Assembly: GCA_025558075.1 (NCBI GenBank)
Contig: JAHLKF010000008.1
Span: 744,001 to 808,000 of the forward strand
Source: Gaertneriomyces semiglobifer
Taxonomy: Eukaryota > Chytridiomycota > Chytridiomycetes > Spizellomycetales > Spizellomycetaceae
Direction of reading: 5' to 3'
Length of the DNA: 64,000 nt
Below, piece by piece: positions 33,501 to 46,010 of the stretch. The number at the start of each line of letters is the position of its first letter. The first letter of the stretch is position 1. Under the pieces are notes generated by a model that was not told where the DNA came from, ran no database searches, and saw only the letters and a list, made by a program, of their open reading frames with translations. Made by a program: the position numbers and the translations under genes.

Positions 33501-36500
33501 AATACCTTCTCTGGGGTGAGTTGCCGCTGGGGCTACGTCTCTCTTGCTGCCTTACTTAATGCGGTCGCAGGGAAGTTTGCATTTGTCGAGTACAGCCTTT
33601 CACTGCTTTACCATTTCATCAAGCTGATGGTTGAAAACAATGTATCGATCACCTGGACCCCGCTACCACTGTGGAAAGTGTTCAGCGATAATGAGAATGA
33701 CAAAAAAATTGAACCGCAATATGATGCACTCTTTAGCTTCGGCGAAGATGACATGCCGTGAGTATCTGCTTTTCTTTGTAGCTATCAGTTGGTATCTTTT
33801 TATTGATTGGTTGCCAGCAAGGTGGCGGAGGTCGGAGTATTTGGTGAAGAGCAGGCCGCGTATGTGACGGATCAGCTTACCAGAATTTCATTGCCGGGAA
33901 CAACAGGCCCTGAACAGATGGCTCTAGTTGCTATCATCGATACACTCGTGCAGGTACAGCACACGGTAAAGTTGTCTTCTTACGGTGGCTTTATATAACG
34001 AGGAAATTTCGGCAGGTAGAGAAGCAGCGACGGTCATTAGACGAGAACGGTGTACGCTATCTGTTGTTTCTGCGTTTTTTCTTGTTCTCCCAGAAGTCTT
34101 TCCCGCCGCCGCTGCGACCTAAAGAAGTAACTACGCGTGACATTGCGTGGGCGTACTACAGTGACTCTCAAGATATGTTTGTGGACTTCCTGCATCAGTG
34201 TTACAACAACAAGTTTACGTGGCCAGACGCCAAAGCAACTGGGCTGGGTTTTTGGTTGAGGTCACCCGACGCACTTAGGCGCACGATGGAAACCATTGCC
34301 AGAAACCAATACATAGGGAAAGATGACACTCGGAATCCCGTTGATTGTGCATTATTTTACCTCGCTCTAAGAAAGAAGAATGTGCTTCTTGGTTTGTGGA
34401 AGTTGGCGAACTCCCATCCAGAGCAACCCGCGATGTTACGGTTTTTGAGTAATGATTTCGAGGACGAGCGCTGGAAGAGTGCGGCGCTGAAGAATGCATT
34501 CGCCTTACTGGGCAAGCAGCGATACGAATATGCCGTTGCCTTTTTTTTATTGGCTGATAAACTGAAGGACGCGGTTAACGTGTGTCTGAAGCAGCTCAAT
34601 GACATGTCTCTCGCTATAGTCATCTGCCGGTTGTATGAGGGTGAAGACGGTCCGGTGCTTTTGGAGACCTTGAGAAATCAGTTGCTCCCCAGAGCAATTG
34701 AGGCAGATGACCGATGGCTTGCTACAGTACTGTTTACTATGTTAAAACGGCGAGACAAGGCTATCTTTGCACTGATGATGCCTTTGACTACATTGTGCGA
34801 GTCTGATGAATCTATCGTTACAACGGCAATACCGCACCGATATTTGGACCCGTCCTTACTTGTGCTGTATAGCCACTTGCGACGGACCTATAAGGGGTTG
34901 AGAATACCGCAACCGCGCGTGCCGCTGGATATGGAAGTCGAGTTTGTTTACAGAAGCTCCCAAACGTACGAAAGGCTTGGTGCCCCGGCACTCGCGCTAC
35001 ATGTTATTAGCACGGCGGACACGGTAGTGGGACAGTACTCTGCCGAAGAGGACCATGCTGCTGCTCGGGATACGACGCATACGCGAGAAGGGTTGAAATC
35101 GAACGTCATGGGCACCATCACAGCAACGAGCGCTAAAGACACCGACCTTGATTGGGGAGCACCGGTTTCAGCAGTGAAGCGGGACGATGATGGAGGTTTT
35201 GACTGGGGTGCTCCGTCCACTACCACTAGTACTGCAGGCGCTTTCGATTGGGGCGAACCGGTGGCAAAAGCTCCCGCTAACGAGGAGGATGAGTACGAAG
35301 CATTTAAAAGAGGCCTCGGTGGCAGCGGCGGTGACAGCTTAGGCTATAACTGGGGCGACTCGGAAATCACATCGGGCTCTGCAACGCTTGATGACGAATA
35401 TGAAGCGTTTAAGAAGGAGCTTGGAGGCAAAGAGGATGGCTTTTTGAAAGATGAGCTTAATGAAGTGGAAGCTTCAGATGCGGAACTGGAAATAAATTCA
35501 CCTGGCGTTGGCATCACTCCGGTCGATGGTGCCGCTGCACTAAGGCTCGCAATGGAGAACCGAAACGTTAAGTTGTACAATTGGATGTTGACGATGCGTG
35601 TAATTCAAGCCGCATATAAATCTGCCACGGTGATTTCTATCAATCGGCACATTCTCAAAGTGGAACCGACATTTAGAGATTACTTCAACCTTCTGCGTGA
35701 CGGCATCCGCGATCTATGTAGCCTCGTAAACATGCCAGAGGCCGTGATGGATCGTATTCTCGACATGCGCTGTCGTGAAATGGACGCGCTGTTAGCCTTC
35801 GTGGAGATAATACCGTTCAAGGGCAACTTGTTGGATTATGTTGACTCCCTCGAGCAATTTCTTGTCGATGAATGTACCATTCTGGCGCGACTTACAATGG
35901 GAAACGTGGATGAGATTGCCTTCGATTATGGCCTAGGAGAGTCTTTGGCTAGGCGTATGCTTTGGTTCCTCGTACGATGGAGAGAACGGACGAGAACCCT
36001 GGACAAGGCCAGCTTGAGCAACGCGGTGTTCTTCCGTGCAGCGGCGACTAGTTTTCTATGCTTGGCTTTGAGTTCAATACGTGGGAAGAGATATACTACT
36101 CTATACTGGCTAGTTGGCTTCTGCGATCGCTTCTTTGATGCTTTACTCGCTGGTCACGTGGATATTTTGATTGGTATAATATCGGATCTCTTGAGCCCAC
36201 GACCTCCCGTTCAACATCCGCATGACGAATCGATGGATCAACCTGGAGAAAGAGCTGGCTACGAGAGCGACCCTGATGAAGACGATTTTGAGGAGTCCAG
36301 TTCGCTGAGAAAGCAGGATCCTGGGACGGTGGCCCTGTTTGCCGAATCGTTAATGAACACGATAGCGCTCCAGCATATTGGCTTGACTTTCGATGCATAT
36401 CTGGCTCAACTTGGAAACGGCACCAGCTCTTCAGTTGATGAGTCGCACATCTTTTTGCGCGATGTTATTCTTCGCCGCATTATTCAAGTTCTCTATGAGA

Positions 36501-38063
36501 TGCAGGCCCGAATTAGTCAAGACCAGGTGACAGGCGGCATCAAAATAGATAAAGTTCCCAAATACCTGCACGACGAAGAGATTAAGCACTTGTGGAGCTT
36601 GCTCAGGCGCACTGTGAATATTCCAATTATGTTACAACTTATCCGACATGCGTCCGAACAGGACGCAACCCGGACTCAGCCGAGTAAACTCAATGAGCGT
36701 GGAGCCAGGGAATCGGCGGATAGTTTCGAGCATGTGGAGAAAGAGGATACCAAGGCTCTTGTTAAGCCAGAGCTGATTTACCGCACCAAACACATAATAC
36801 ACTCATTGGCCCTCAACCCCCTTCACCATGACGACATGGTAGTGGGCACGCATCAACTCATCCAAGAAGTGCATATCGCGCGGGCCATGCGATCCTTCGC
36901 TCGCAGAGGGACGTTTTCCGAGATCAGGACTTCCGTGGATGATCTTGCGCTTCGGTCGAGCACAGGCAGTGCGTCATCTGATCGTGAGACGCTTGTGTTA
37001 CTAAACGACAAACCGCCCGAGCCGCGAACGAAATCACTGAGGAAACAAGACAAGATGTCCCGCAACCTCAGCTTTGACTCAATGCAAAAAGCTTTGAAGA
37101 AGAACTTGAACAGCTTCAGGAGGGAGAGCCCATTGTCCAACATCGCAGATGAAGCAATAGCTGAATCTGTCAGTCATACAGTGCGCGGAGTAGCATCTCT
37201 TACAGCTCATCCGTCACTGAACTACTATCTAGCTGGTGCTAGCGACCCCCCAACGACGCCCGCAGCCGTCCAACTATTTCAATTCGGACAGCGGAAAGGA
37301 CTGGTAACGTATAGTACAGGAACGAATACACGTTTAACCAGCTGCAAGTTTGATCCGTTTGGGTCTCGTTTTGTTGCAGGTGATAGTCGTGGTGACTTAT
37401 TCTTGTGGAAATTTGACGCAAGCGCGCAAGCATTATCGCCAACAGCTAGTTTCGAGTGCCATTCATCGTCTACAAACGGCGTGACTTTCTTGGGATGTAC
37501 CAGCTTACTAGCGACATGCGGTACATCAGCAGATCATATGAACGTGTGCTTCTGGGATACCCTTTTACCTACTTCCAAAGCGCGGGTGAAGGCATTCACG
37601 GTCAACGAGGGAGGTGCCTACTCTATAACGTATTCTGCTAGGCATCAGCTATTGTTTTCTGGTGGGAAAAAGGGTGATATTTGCGTCTATGATACACGAC
37701 AACGTGCGCTAGTCGACACATTCCAAGCACACGGGCATATGGTTAAGTCTCTCGGGATTGACGAGAATAGTAATTGCTTGATATCAGGATCTATGGGAGG
37801 GGAGGTGAAGGTAAATGCTCTACTCACTGCACCTGCCTACAAGCATTGATTAACGAGGCGTTTAAACGCAGCTATGGGACCTAGGCACATTCCAAGAACG
37901 CATCAACTGGCGTTGCGAAGCTTCTGGTACAGACGGAAGCCCTTCAACGGAGCGCTCCGGCGCGTTGACTTACGGTGTTATGCAGATTGATGTTGTTGAT
38001 AGCACAGTGTACACTTGCGGAGCGGATGGATGCGTGCGGCGATATAGGATACCAGAAGGATGA
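30586..38063 (+). CDS. RAV1: RAV1/DMXL (rabconnectin-3) V-ATPase assembly regulator
   Basis: Twelve exons: 30586-30675, 30740-30871, 30930-32220, 32276-32806, 32877-32967, 33031-33189, 33247-33356, 33417-33515, 33571-33757, 33818-33953, 34016-37810 and 37872-38063; all phases agree and give about 2270 aa. The amino half is a WD40 region (GIYAGARYLVYASAGHCLVY, VAVGYNTKVLLF, VRALSW). Then comes the Rav1p_C region: NGRLPDHHPQLLLQYLLWGK, RDIAWAYYSDSQDMFVDF, YLALRKKNVLLGLWKLA, FAFLLGKQRYE-like and FFLLADKLKDAVNVCLKQL. A second WD40 block (about 1990-2270) ends with SGSMGGEVKLWDLGTFQERI. RAV1 with Skp1 (RAVE) reassembles V1 and Vo sectors of the vacuolar ATPase. The third intron uses a GTTGGT donor at 32221; the GTAAGC at 32247 would break the frame. 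Confidence 0.93.
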
Positions 38064-38719
38064 TAACTTGCGGGGACTTTCAGTGTCATTGTTAACGTTA
38101 CAGAGGAATGGATTCCCCTGTTAGCATACCGTATACCTCATTGTCATGCCTGCTAGCATATCGCGTCCATGACAAGTGGTATGTGCTGGACTATGGCGTT
38201 CTTGAACCTTATCTAAATGGTCAGTTGATTTTTTGGAGGGCATTCATCCCGATGTCCCCACGGAAGGCCGACCACTGGGCCCTTGGGACACAGGATACCC
38301 CGCCTGATTGCGGATACTGCTGCAAAGGTTATCAGTTCGCTTTATTGCATACATTACCGCGGTTGAAACTCTATTCATTTAGCATACGTCCATCACGCTC
38401 TCCAAGGTGTGACCGCGGGTGTAAATTCAAATTGTGGAGTTCAGCAGAGCTGCGCGTCCAGAATAGAAATGGTCTTTCGGGTATTTATCTACCCATTGAC
38501 CCAAACGTTTATCAAGTGTCGTACCCAAGACGTATGCCCCAGCATCCAGAATAGGAATTAATGGCAGAGCGTAAATACAATATGTGCAGTCCATGATACG
38601 GTTCCAGCTACCGATTATTACCATGCTCAAACTGGGCATATATCGAGGGTGCTCTCCGCATACGGAACCTCTCTTGACCGACACCTGTGACCACAAATTG
38701 ACCTTCAGTGTCTCCGCAG
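38064..38719. other. intergenic
   Basis: About 650 nt between RAV1 and the multi-pass protein gene. One open frame (38108-38554) lacks any recognisable feature. Confidence 0.4.
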
Positions 38720-40029
38720 ATGTCTGATCAGTTCGAAGATGGGTTTCTGCCCGGTGTTGAGCAAGCGCTAAGCAATGAGGCTTCGAAGGGGCTTTCATGT
38801 GAGTTTCCAGTGGAGACTGGTTGACCGGCGTTGATGCGTGCTGAAACAGCTTAACTATTTCAGATACCTTTGCTGCACTTGGTATGGCCGTGGAGCTAGC
38901 GTTGTTTTCCTACGCTGTTCGCGAATCATTGCGGAATAGGAAAATGTAAGGTGGACTGTGTGCCGCGAGGCCGCGTGCCCAAGAAGAAGTCATCTGACCT
39001 GAACGACTATAGGTTCTCGATTGTGCTTGCCCTGGCGCAGCTATCATACGCGCTGTGTTTCGTCTGTTTCATTGGCGCAACCAGTGTGATGTTTGATGGA
39101 CAAGGTGGTCACGACGGATACAGCATTCAATACGCGACGGGTCCGTGGCGAGACCGTTACGATCGGTGGAGCATAGGCATGAACAATTTCTTTATTCTGA
39201 CCATAACTGTGTATTCGGTACTGTTCCAGAAGCGTTTTACTGCGATAAAGGTGAATTTCCATCGCCCGTTTTATCAACACGATTCACGCTAACTGGTTTA
39301 ATTGCAGGTAGTATTCAAGTACCCGGATTGGATGACCAAAGCACTCTATGCAGTAACGATTCTCTTGGGCGTCGGATGTTGGATCATCTCGGTGCCACTG
39401 TTCAAATCATATCGGCAGCTGGCCAGTATGTGCAACGGATTATTCGGCGGAGTCTGCCGTAAGTGATGCTCTGCACAAAGTGTTTGCTGGGCAAAGTTGA
39501 TTCACCCTCGGGTGTGTTCTAGTTTTTATCTGTCAGGGCCTGTCAGGCGTCTTTCTTTTCAAATTACGACAGCATCGGGCACGGTTGTCACATAATGCCA
39601 CCCAGACGCAACGACATCGATTTGTTCGCGATGCTCTTAGGGGGACGATTATTGGTAGCTGGATTGCCTTTATGTTCTTTATAGTTTACACGTTCGTTCT
39701 GGTGGTCCCGGAACAGCAAAACTTAGCTATGGCTGTCTTCAGGTAAAGTGTCTACCTGTGCGACACAGCTTTTTGGTCAGGTCATTGACTGATATTTCAT
39801 CTTTAGAATATCCTTGTTTATGACTACGTTCGAGTTCGTTGGTGCTATCTGCTTCATGCACACTATTCAAGCGCTCATGCAACCGGAACAGTCGAGTACC
39901 TCACTTGCGAGAGATAGATCAAGCCATGCTAAGGACTCAACCCGAGTGGAGTCTCCGCAGGCGACAATACCCACGATTTCACGAGCGACTAGAACCGCCT
40001 TTACTGAGAGCAACCAAGTGTGCGCTTGA
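38720..40029 (+). CDS. multi-pass membrane protein, unknown family
   Basis: Six exons 38720-38798, 38864-38945, 39013-39250, 39308-39458, 39547-39742 and 39807-40029 keep one frame and give 322 aa. Six or seven hydrophobic segments are visible: FAALGMAVELALFSYAV, FSIVLALAQLSYALCFVCFI, FFILTITVYSVLF, ALYAVTILLGVGCWIISVPL, GTIIGSWIAFMFFIVYTFVL and FMTTFEFVGAICFMHTI, with basic loops such as RNRKM and RQHRARLSHN and a Ser/Thr-rich polar tail. The spacing resembles a seven-helix receptor with a long fifth-sixth loop, but no family motif is recognised. The frame survives five introns, which argues strongly for a real gene. Confidence 0.68.
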
Positions 40030-40447
40030 CCATCCCATGTGCATCGAGCTTCACGCGGGCCTTCCTTTACACACCGCCCACTTAGTTTTAGCAAATGCCT
40101 CAAGTAGATAGTTGTACAATACTCTATATATGTCAAAGCACCTTCCGTGGTCCGTAAAGAATTGTGTTCTCCATCTGCAATGATCATCGCAGAACTTTTG
40201 TGAAAGCACCGACGCGACGTCCGAGTTATGACTGTGCCACTTCACACGAGGATTTCCCAACTTCATGAGACTGAACAGTTGACAAAAGGTGTCAATAAAT
40301 ATCCCAGAGCATCGACAGAGAAGACCGTGTCGAGCAACGCCGAAGAAGGTGGAGTGAGTGGTCGTCGCCAAGCGTTTGGTTTGAAGCCGCTTGTGTACTC
40401 GGCATCACGTACACAAGATCTAGCTTCAACTGGTGGTTGCGCTCAAG
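40030..40447. other. intergenic
   Basis: About 420 nt before POM152. An upstream exon of POM152 could lie here, since its frame is open slightly beyond the chosen ATG, but no convincing junction was found. Confidence 0.35.
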
Positions 40448-43400
40448 ATGGCCCCATCGGTATCCGGGATAGATCCCGTACGCCAACGACAAATTGCACT
40501 AGGAGTCTACCTTCTCACATGGGCTATTAAGTTCCGAAATGTTGCGGCGTATTTGGAAGGCGATACGGTGATGGGTTCTCAGGAACTTCAGCTATGGTTT
40601 TTACTGGATCTTCTCTTCTTTTTGGGATTGTGGAAGACGCAGATCCCAGGGTTGGATTTTAGGTTTAGTGTATTTGGAGTGATTGTATTCGCGCACTGGA
40701 TGTTTGACATGGGTGGGTGGGGTTTTCTGGTGAGCCAACCTTCTTACCACGGGCTGCCGAAACTCCGTGAATGCACGCTTATTTCATCGGTTGACAGGCA
40801 CCAGAAACACACCATGTTGGAGGCGTGGATCATGCTGGGGACGTCGTTAATCCTGCGCCTGGTAATTACGGTCTTGACGCCGTTTCGTCTTGGCTTCCAT
40901 CTTGCTAACGTGCCACACAGCTATCTTCGACGACGCATACATTCAGGGGTCACACCTCGTGAATGTGAAACCTCCAACAGTGGTAAAGCTAAATCCGGAT
41001 GCTCAATCATTCTGTCTGGGTTTCGGAAACAAGACTACGGTATTACCTGTCAAAATCAAAGGCACTCCACCTTGGGATGTCACGTATGAGTTTTACGGCT
41101 ATGACGGGTCATTCAAGCAGTACAAGAACATTACTCTAGACCAGTCCAGTTCTATCACTGGCAAGAAGAATGAAAAGAATGAGCGCGTTGTGGACACATA
41201 CGGGATAGAAATTGAGCGCTTGGGTGTTTATCGTCTCGCGTACGTTTACGAGGGGAAAGAGGCGGCTCACCTTCTCAAGCCGGATATGATAACTGTCGTA
41301 CCATGTCCGGATGCCAGGCTCGTACCGCCGAAAGGGGATAAACAAGTCGAAGCAGTGGATATTTGTGTAGATCAGCCGTACAGTTTCAACATTCACGCCA
41401 GCGGTACACCTCCGCTAAAGACGTGGTACTTGCGAAAAGTCGGAAAGACGGAGTCATTGGTGGTGGTGGAAGGGCTTGACGGTGAGCCGACTATCCACCA
41501 GAAAAAGTCGCTTTTCGGAACAGATCCGCCGGAAGAAGTCCAGGCCAGATTGGATGCGACCCGACCAAGGCGATACGAACTTCCTGTCGGATTCAACGTT
41601 GAGTCTCCCAGTGAGCATTTGTTCAAAGTTGTGCAAGTTACCGACGGAGACAACAACACCGTCACTTATCCCTCCCGGTTTTTGCATGACATGCCACCGA
41701 CGCATAAGACTAGTCTTCTGGCGGATCGTTTCAGCGAAAGTTTCCTTCTAAATGGGCGTGCATTGCCTCAAGCTCGCTTCGAGAACTGTGAGAATGTTAA
41801 AGTGCGAACTGGCTATGAAGATGAAACCGCGACACTTCCCATCTTTTTGGCTGGGACTGGGCCGTGGGATATCCGCTATGCTCGGGCAGCGTCACAGGAG
41901 GACGCTGCAGCTGGAGTCTTCGAGTTTAAAGGAGAGATCAATGATATTACGACGCCACGCCTTCCCCTGTCGGTCAGGACGCCCGGCGTGTACGTTTTGC
42001 TATCCGTGACAGGCAAGTACTGTGCCGGAACCGTTGAACTCCCCACAACCTGCGTCGTACAGAAAACAGTTCCGCCGACGATTGATGTTTCTGTGGAACC
42101 TATTGTGAAGGACTGCTTCGGCGCGACTGGTCTGCATGCTAACCTTTCGATGACTGGTGAGCCACCGTTTTGGATCGAGTATGAACAGATCAATAAGAAC
42201 ACTGGGCACAAATCTGTCGAAAGAAGAAACTTCAACAAAGCAGTGGAGACCATGGATTTCAAGCCATCTCTTCCGGGCGAGTATGAGTATATCTTTACAA
42301 GGGTAAGTGGTTGTGGAACGGAGTTTTGGTACGAAGCATCATCTGACTTTGAGTTGACAGATCGGTGACGGTGTGTACGAGAAAGGTGTGGCAGTTTCCG
42401 GCAAGCGATTTACCCAAGTTATCCATGCGCCACCGGAAGTTACTGTGGTTCACAGCGATCGCATGCGGTGTCTCGGTGATACGGCGCGCATCAGCGTCGA
42501 TATCGGTGGTGTGGCTCCATGGACATTGTCATACGAGCTTTACAAAGGATCACAGAAGGACCGCTACGTTCAGAAGGATATCAGTAACCGGCGCTTTGAC
42601 ATTGAGACGCCAGCTTTCCAATCGGCCGGGACTTACTTTGTCGAACTTGTTGAGGTTACCGATGGCAATGGATGCACTGAACGGATCAAAAACCGACCCA
42701 TTTCCATTGAAGTGCTATCACAGAGACCTAGCGTGCATTTCCAATGCCCGCGGCCTATCCAGTTCCTAGAAGGGCAAAAAGCTACTCTGCCGGTCGGCAT
42801 ATCAGGCCATGGAAAATATAAACTCACGTACCGACGAGCGGATGATAATAAAGAATTTTCAGTTAGCGGAGAACGGACGATTAGCGGCATTGAGGTTTCA
42901 CAAGCAGGAGATTATGAGCTCGTCGGTATCACCGATGCCTATTGTTCGGGCCGTGTCCTTTCACCTTCCGCGTGTCGGGCGGTTACCATCCCTCGGCCAA
43001 GTGTATCGCTTTCCGAAACGGACTACCTGAACGTCTCGGGTGGAGTGTACCGTCGACAGCCTGTGTGCGCGGGCACTCCAGACGTTCTTGAGGCGCAGCT
43101 TACCGGACGACCACCGTTTAAGATCATCTACAAGCATGAATGGACTGGCCGGGTATCCAAAGAACAGGAAGCTGGAGATTACGAGGATCATGCCGCACAT
43201 AAGTTTGCGCGAATCAACCTAGCAACAGATAAGCCAGGATTGCACAAGTATCGTTTCACGACGATCGCGGATGATAATTACCGTACGCCGATGAGGATCA
43301 ACGATGGCGCAGGATTACTCGTGGAGCAAGTGGTTAACCCGCGACCAAAGGCAGTGTTCCTGGAAGAACCTGAGCGATTGGTGCAATGTGTATCTAGCGA

Positions 43401-44364
43401 GTCCGATACGGAATTGAAGATTCAATTGACCGGACAGCCACCTTTCAGGTTGCAGATGTTCCGGAAGCACGAGTCACAATTGCGTGAGATCATCAACCTT
43501 GAGATTAATGAGAATACCTTTACATACCGCCCGGAGGAACCGACGAGTACCGGCACTTTCAAGTACACAATTCAATCCGTTGCGGATGCCTCCGGCTGTG
43601 AGACGATTTACGATGGCACGGAAGAGGGTTCGTGGGTCAAGGTCACCGTTGCCGACATTCCGCGAATATCATTAGACCATCACGACCGACTTGTTTGTGT
43701 GGGCGATATGCTTGTATACTCGTTGGAAGGCACAGCACCGTTTACCGTTGGTTACGACTGGAATGGATTGCAACAGAAACCAGTTACGGTCAATGACCCG
43801 GTGTTGATGCTGTTCCCGGGTGAATCGGGAGTGGTGAATATTACTCGAGTTTGTAATGCGAACAAGTGCTGTTGGCAACCGCCGGCAGGAATACTGAAAG
43901 ATGTCAAGCCGCTTCCACGCGCAAAGGTGGATGGCGGTTTAAACGTTATTGATGACATCCGAGAAGGTAATTGGGCTCTATTCAATTGCATCATTGCTTA
44001 CACACTGTTGATAATTGGCTGTTTCCTAGGCGAAGAGTCTACGATGCTCGTCGAACTCAATGGCACACCACCGTTCAGTTTCCGGTACACGCGTAAGCCG
44101 AATCCGGATGCGAAGCGCAAGAAACAGGAACCACCAGAGACGTTTACCATTGAGAATATAAATGTCCGCGAGGTACGCTATTCCATTCGTGTGAGTCACA
44201 TCTGCACCTAAGCTAATCAATACTGCTTGTTATAGTACGAGCTGCATACGGACAAAGAAGGACTGTTCCGTGTGACATGGGTGAAAGACGCTTATTGTGA
44301 GTACCCGCCGAAGAAGATGGCTGATCCGAAGATGGCGAATGCGCTGTTGAAGAAGAAGAAGTAA
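40448..44364 (+). CDS. POM152: nuclear pore membrane glycoprotein POM152
   Basis: Six exons: 40448-40729, 40798-40861, 40921-42302, 42361-43966, 44030-44190 and 44236-44364, giving 1207 aa. Three N-terminal hydrophobic segments (ALGVYLLTWAIKF, LWFLLDLLFFLGLW, VFGVIVFAHWMFDM) are followed by VVKLNPDAQSFCLGFGN, the start of the lumenal part. Ten Ig-like modules follow (about residues 165-1130), each with a G-x-(P)-P-W/F core: GTPPWDVTYE, GTPPLKTWY, GTGPWDIRY, GEPPFWIEYE, GVAPWTLSYE, GHGKYKLTY, GRPPFKIIYK, GQPPFRLQMF, GTAPFTVGYD and GTPPFSFRYT. POM152 forms the lumenal ring of the nuclear pore complex. The tiny second exon is placed by phase alone. Confidence 0.9.
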
Positions 44365-44641
44365 TTCATGTGTGTGCGTATGTGCGTATGTGTATGTAGC
44401 ATAGTCTACTTTGTAATTTAATTATACCGAATTCGGGGCTGCGAACTTTTTACGGAGAATACCAAAGAACTATAGCAGAATATTCATTATCCCAAGACGA
44501 ATGTACAAAAAAAGAATTCAGGAAGTCTAGACTAACAACAACTTGAAGTGGACCAAAATCAAAACTACACAGGGATACCCAATCGAATACGGTGTGACTG
44601 CTATTTCACCATCCGTGGACACAAAATATAAAAGAACAAGC
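44365..44641. other. short convergent intergenic region
   Basis: Between the POM152 stop and the arrestin-fold stop; AT-rich, presumably holding both 3' ends. Confidence 0.4.
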
Positions 44642-46010
44642 TCATTTCTTGACCTTATACGTGATAAGTCCCAGACAATGAAGATTGATAGGGTCTTCTG
44701 GGTGCGTCACGTATGCGGTCAAAAAGTCCAATGCTTCTTCTGACAGACCATGTAAACATAGAGGAATCCTCTCCACCACTGATGAACCCGTGGCCTCTTC
44801 ATGAGACGATGGCTGGCGAGGATCGTCGCGATCATCCCGTTGTCGGTTCTCGCGCTTGAACCGTAACTCGACGACCAACTCGTGTCGGATATTGACATAG
44901 CGGGACCGATAACTCGGTCTTGCGGAACGCGGGTTTCTGATCATCAAGACGACCTGTTTGCGAAAGTACTCTCCGTTTACTGTCTGGACGTCTTTGAGGC
45001 GACAGATTTCGGTTCGTCGGGTGATGATGCTGTCGTTGCGTGTTCGGCATTCGGCGTATTGAAGGATGCGAGCGGTGAGTCCTGAGACTCTGTATCCTGG
45101 TGCGACGTGCGAGAGGTGGAGGAGGATGGGGAGGGAGGAGTGTAGACCGACGACGGTGGTGGGGACGATGAGAGTGTAGGTGATTGGTGGTGCGGAGCGG
45201 GTGACGATGCATTCTGGTTCTGGGGGACAGAGTGCGCGGGGTGGGAACCGCGGCATGGGAATTTCGTGTTCCACGACGAGTCTTGTGAGCGGCGTATACG
45301 GTTGTTTGACGTATGTCAACGTCGCATAGATTTTGTAGGTAATACTGAGAAAAAAGAGAAGAGTGTTAGGCTTTGTCGTGTACTAGAGTACATGAATAGG
45401 TTTTATGACCATACCTCGCCAAGTCGCCGTGTAAGGTTCCAGGCAGGTCTTTGGGTAGATTGTCCACAGTAAACGGAAACACATATTTTCCTGGATCCAA
45501 AATGCAAAAGTGCCCTCCGACATCGGAATCACCCTTCCACAATCTCTGTTCAGCGAGAACGCGTACTCCTCCATTATTCTTTTCCCATATACACATATTC
45601 GTCTCGACATCTTCAGATACAGAGGGCCGTTTCTTCTTTCCTCCTAACACCGTTTTCAACTCTTTCAACGCCTGTATCCATCGCGGTATTCGCGTTTCCT
45701 GGGCAGCGATGCGAACATTCAACGCGCCGGCGCGTAGGGGTTGGTATAATTTCAACTCGACCATTCCTTCAAGTTTGCAGTTTCCGAATCCTAGCGCACC
45801 TTTCAAGATGTTGGCAGAGCCGGGAAGCGGATGAATACGCATGATGGGAGGAAGAGCGTGCGCTGGAGGCATGTATCCATGTGTTGATGAACGCGTTGTG
45901 TCAAGTGGTGGGATGTGGATACTTCGCGACGAAGAGGATCGTCGTGCGAGGTCGAGTTTGGAGAGAGAGGAGGAAGAGTCTGTGAGAGTTGATGTGGATG
46001 CGGAGGTCAT
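44642..46010 (-). CDS. arrestin-fold (alpha-arrestin-like) protein
   Basis: Minus-strand exons 46010-45415 and 45344-44642 (70-nt intron GTATGG...TCAG) give 432 aa. After a Ser-rich amino tail (1-55), the N-terminal arrestin sandwich runs about 60-205 (LEGMVELKLYQPLRAGALNV, FVLDPGKYVFPFTVDNLPKDLPGTLHGD-like strand ends) and the splice joins to ITYKIYATLTYVKQ, a typical arrestin strand. The C-terminal sandwich (about 225-400) has ITYTLIVPTTVVGLHSSLPI and PGYRVSGLTARILQY. Alpha-arrestins adapt plasma-membrane transporters or receptors for ubiquitin-dependent endocytosis. I see no PPxY motif, so recruitment of an Rsp5-type ligase would need another contact. Confidence 0.75.

Noticed and set aside
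40805..40861. Alternative POM152 exon 2 starting at 40805, encoding a membrane-like segment MLEAWIMLGTSLILRL
   Set aside because: Total intron length would put the large following exon out of frame; the acceptor at 40797 keeps it.
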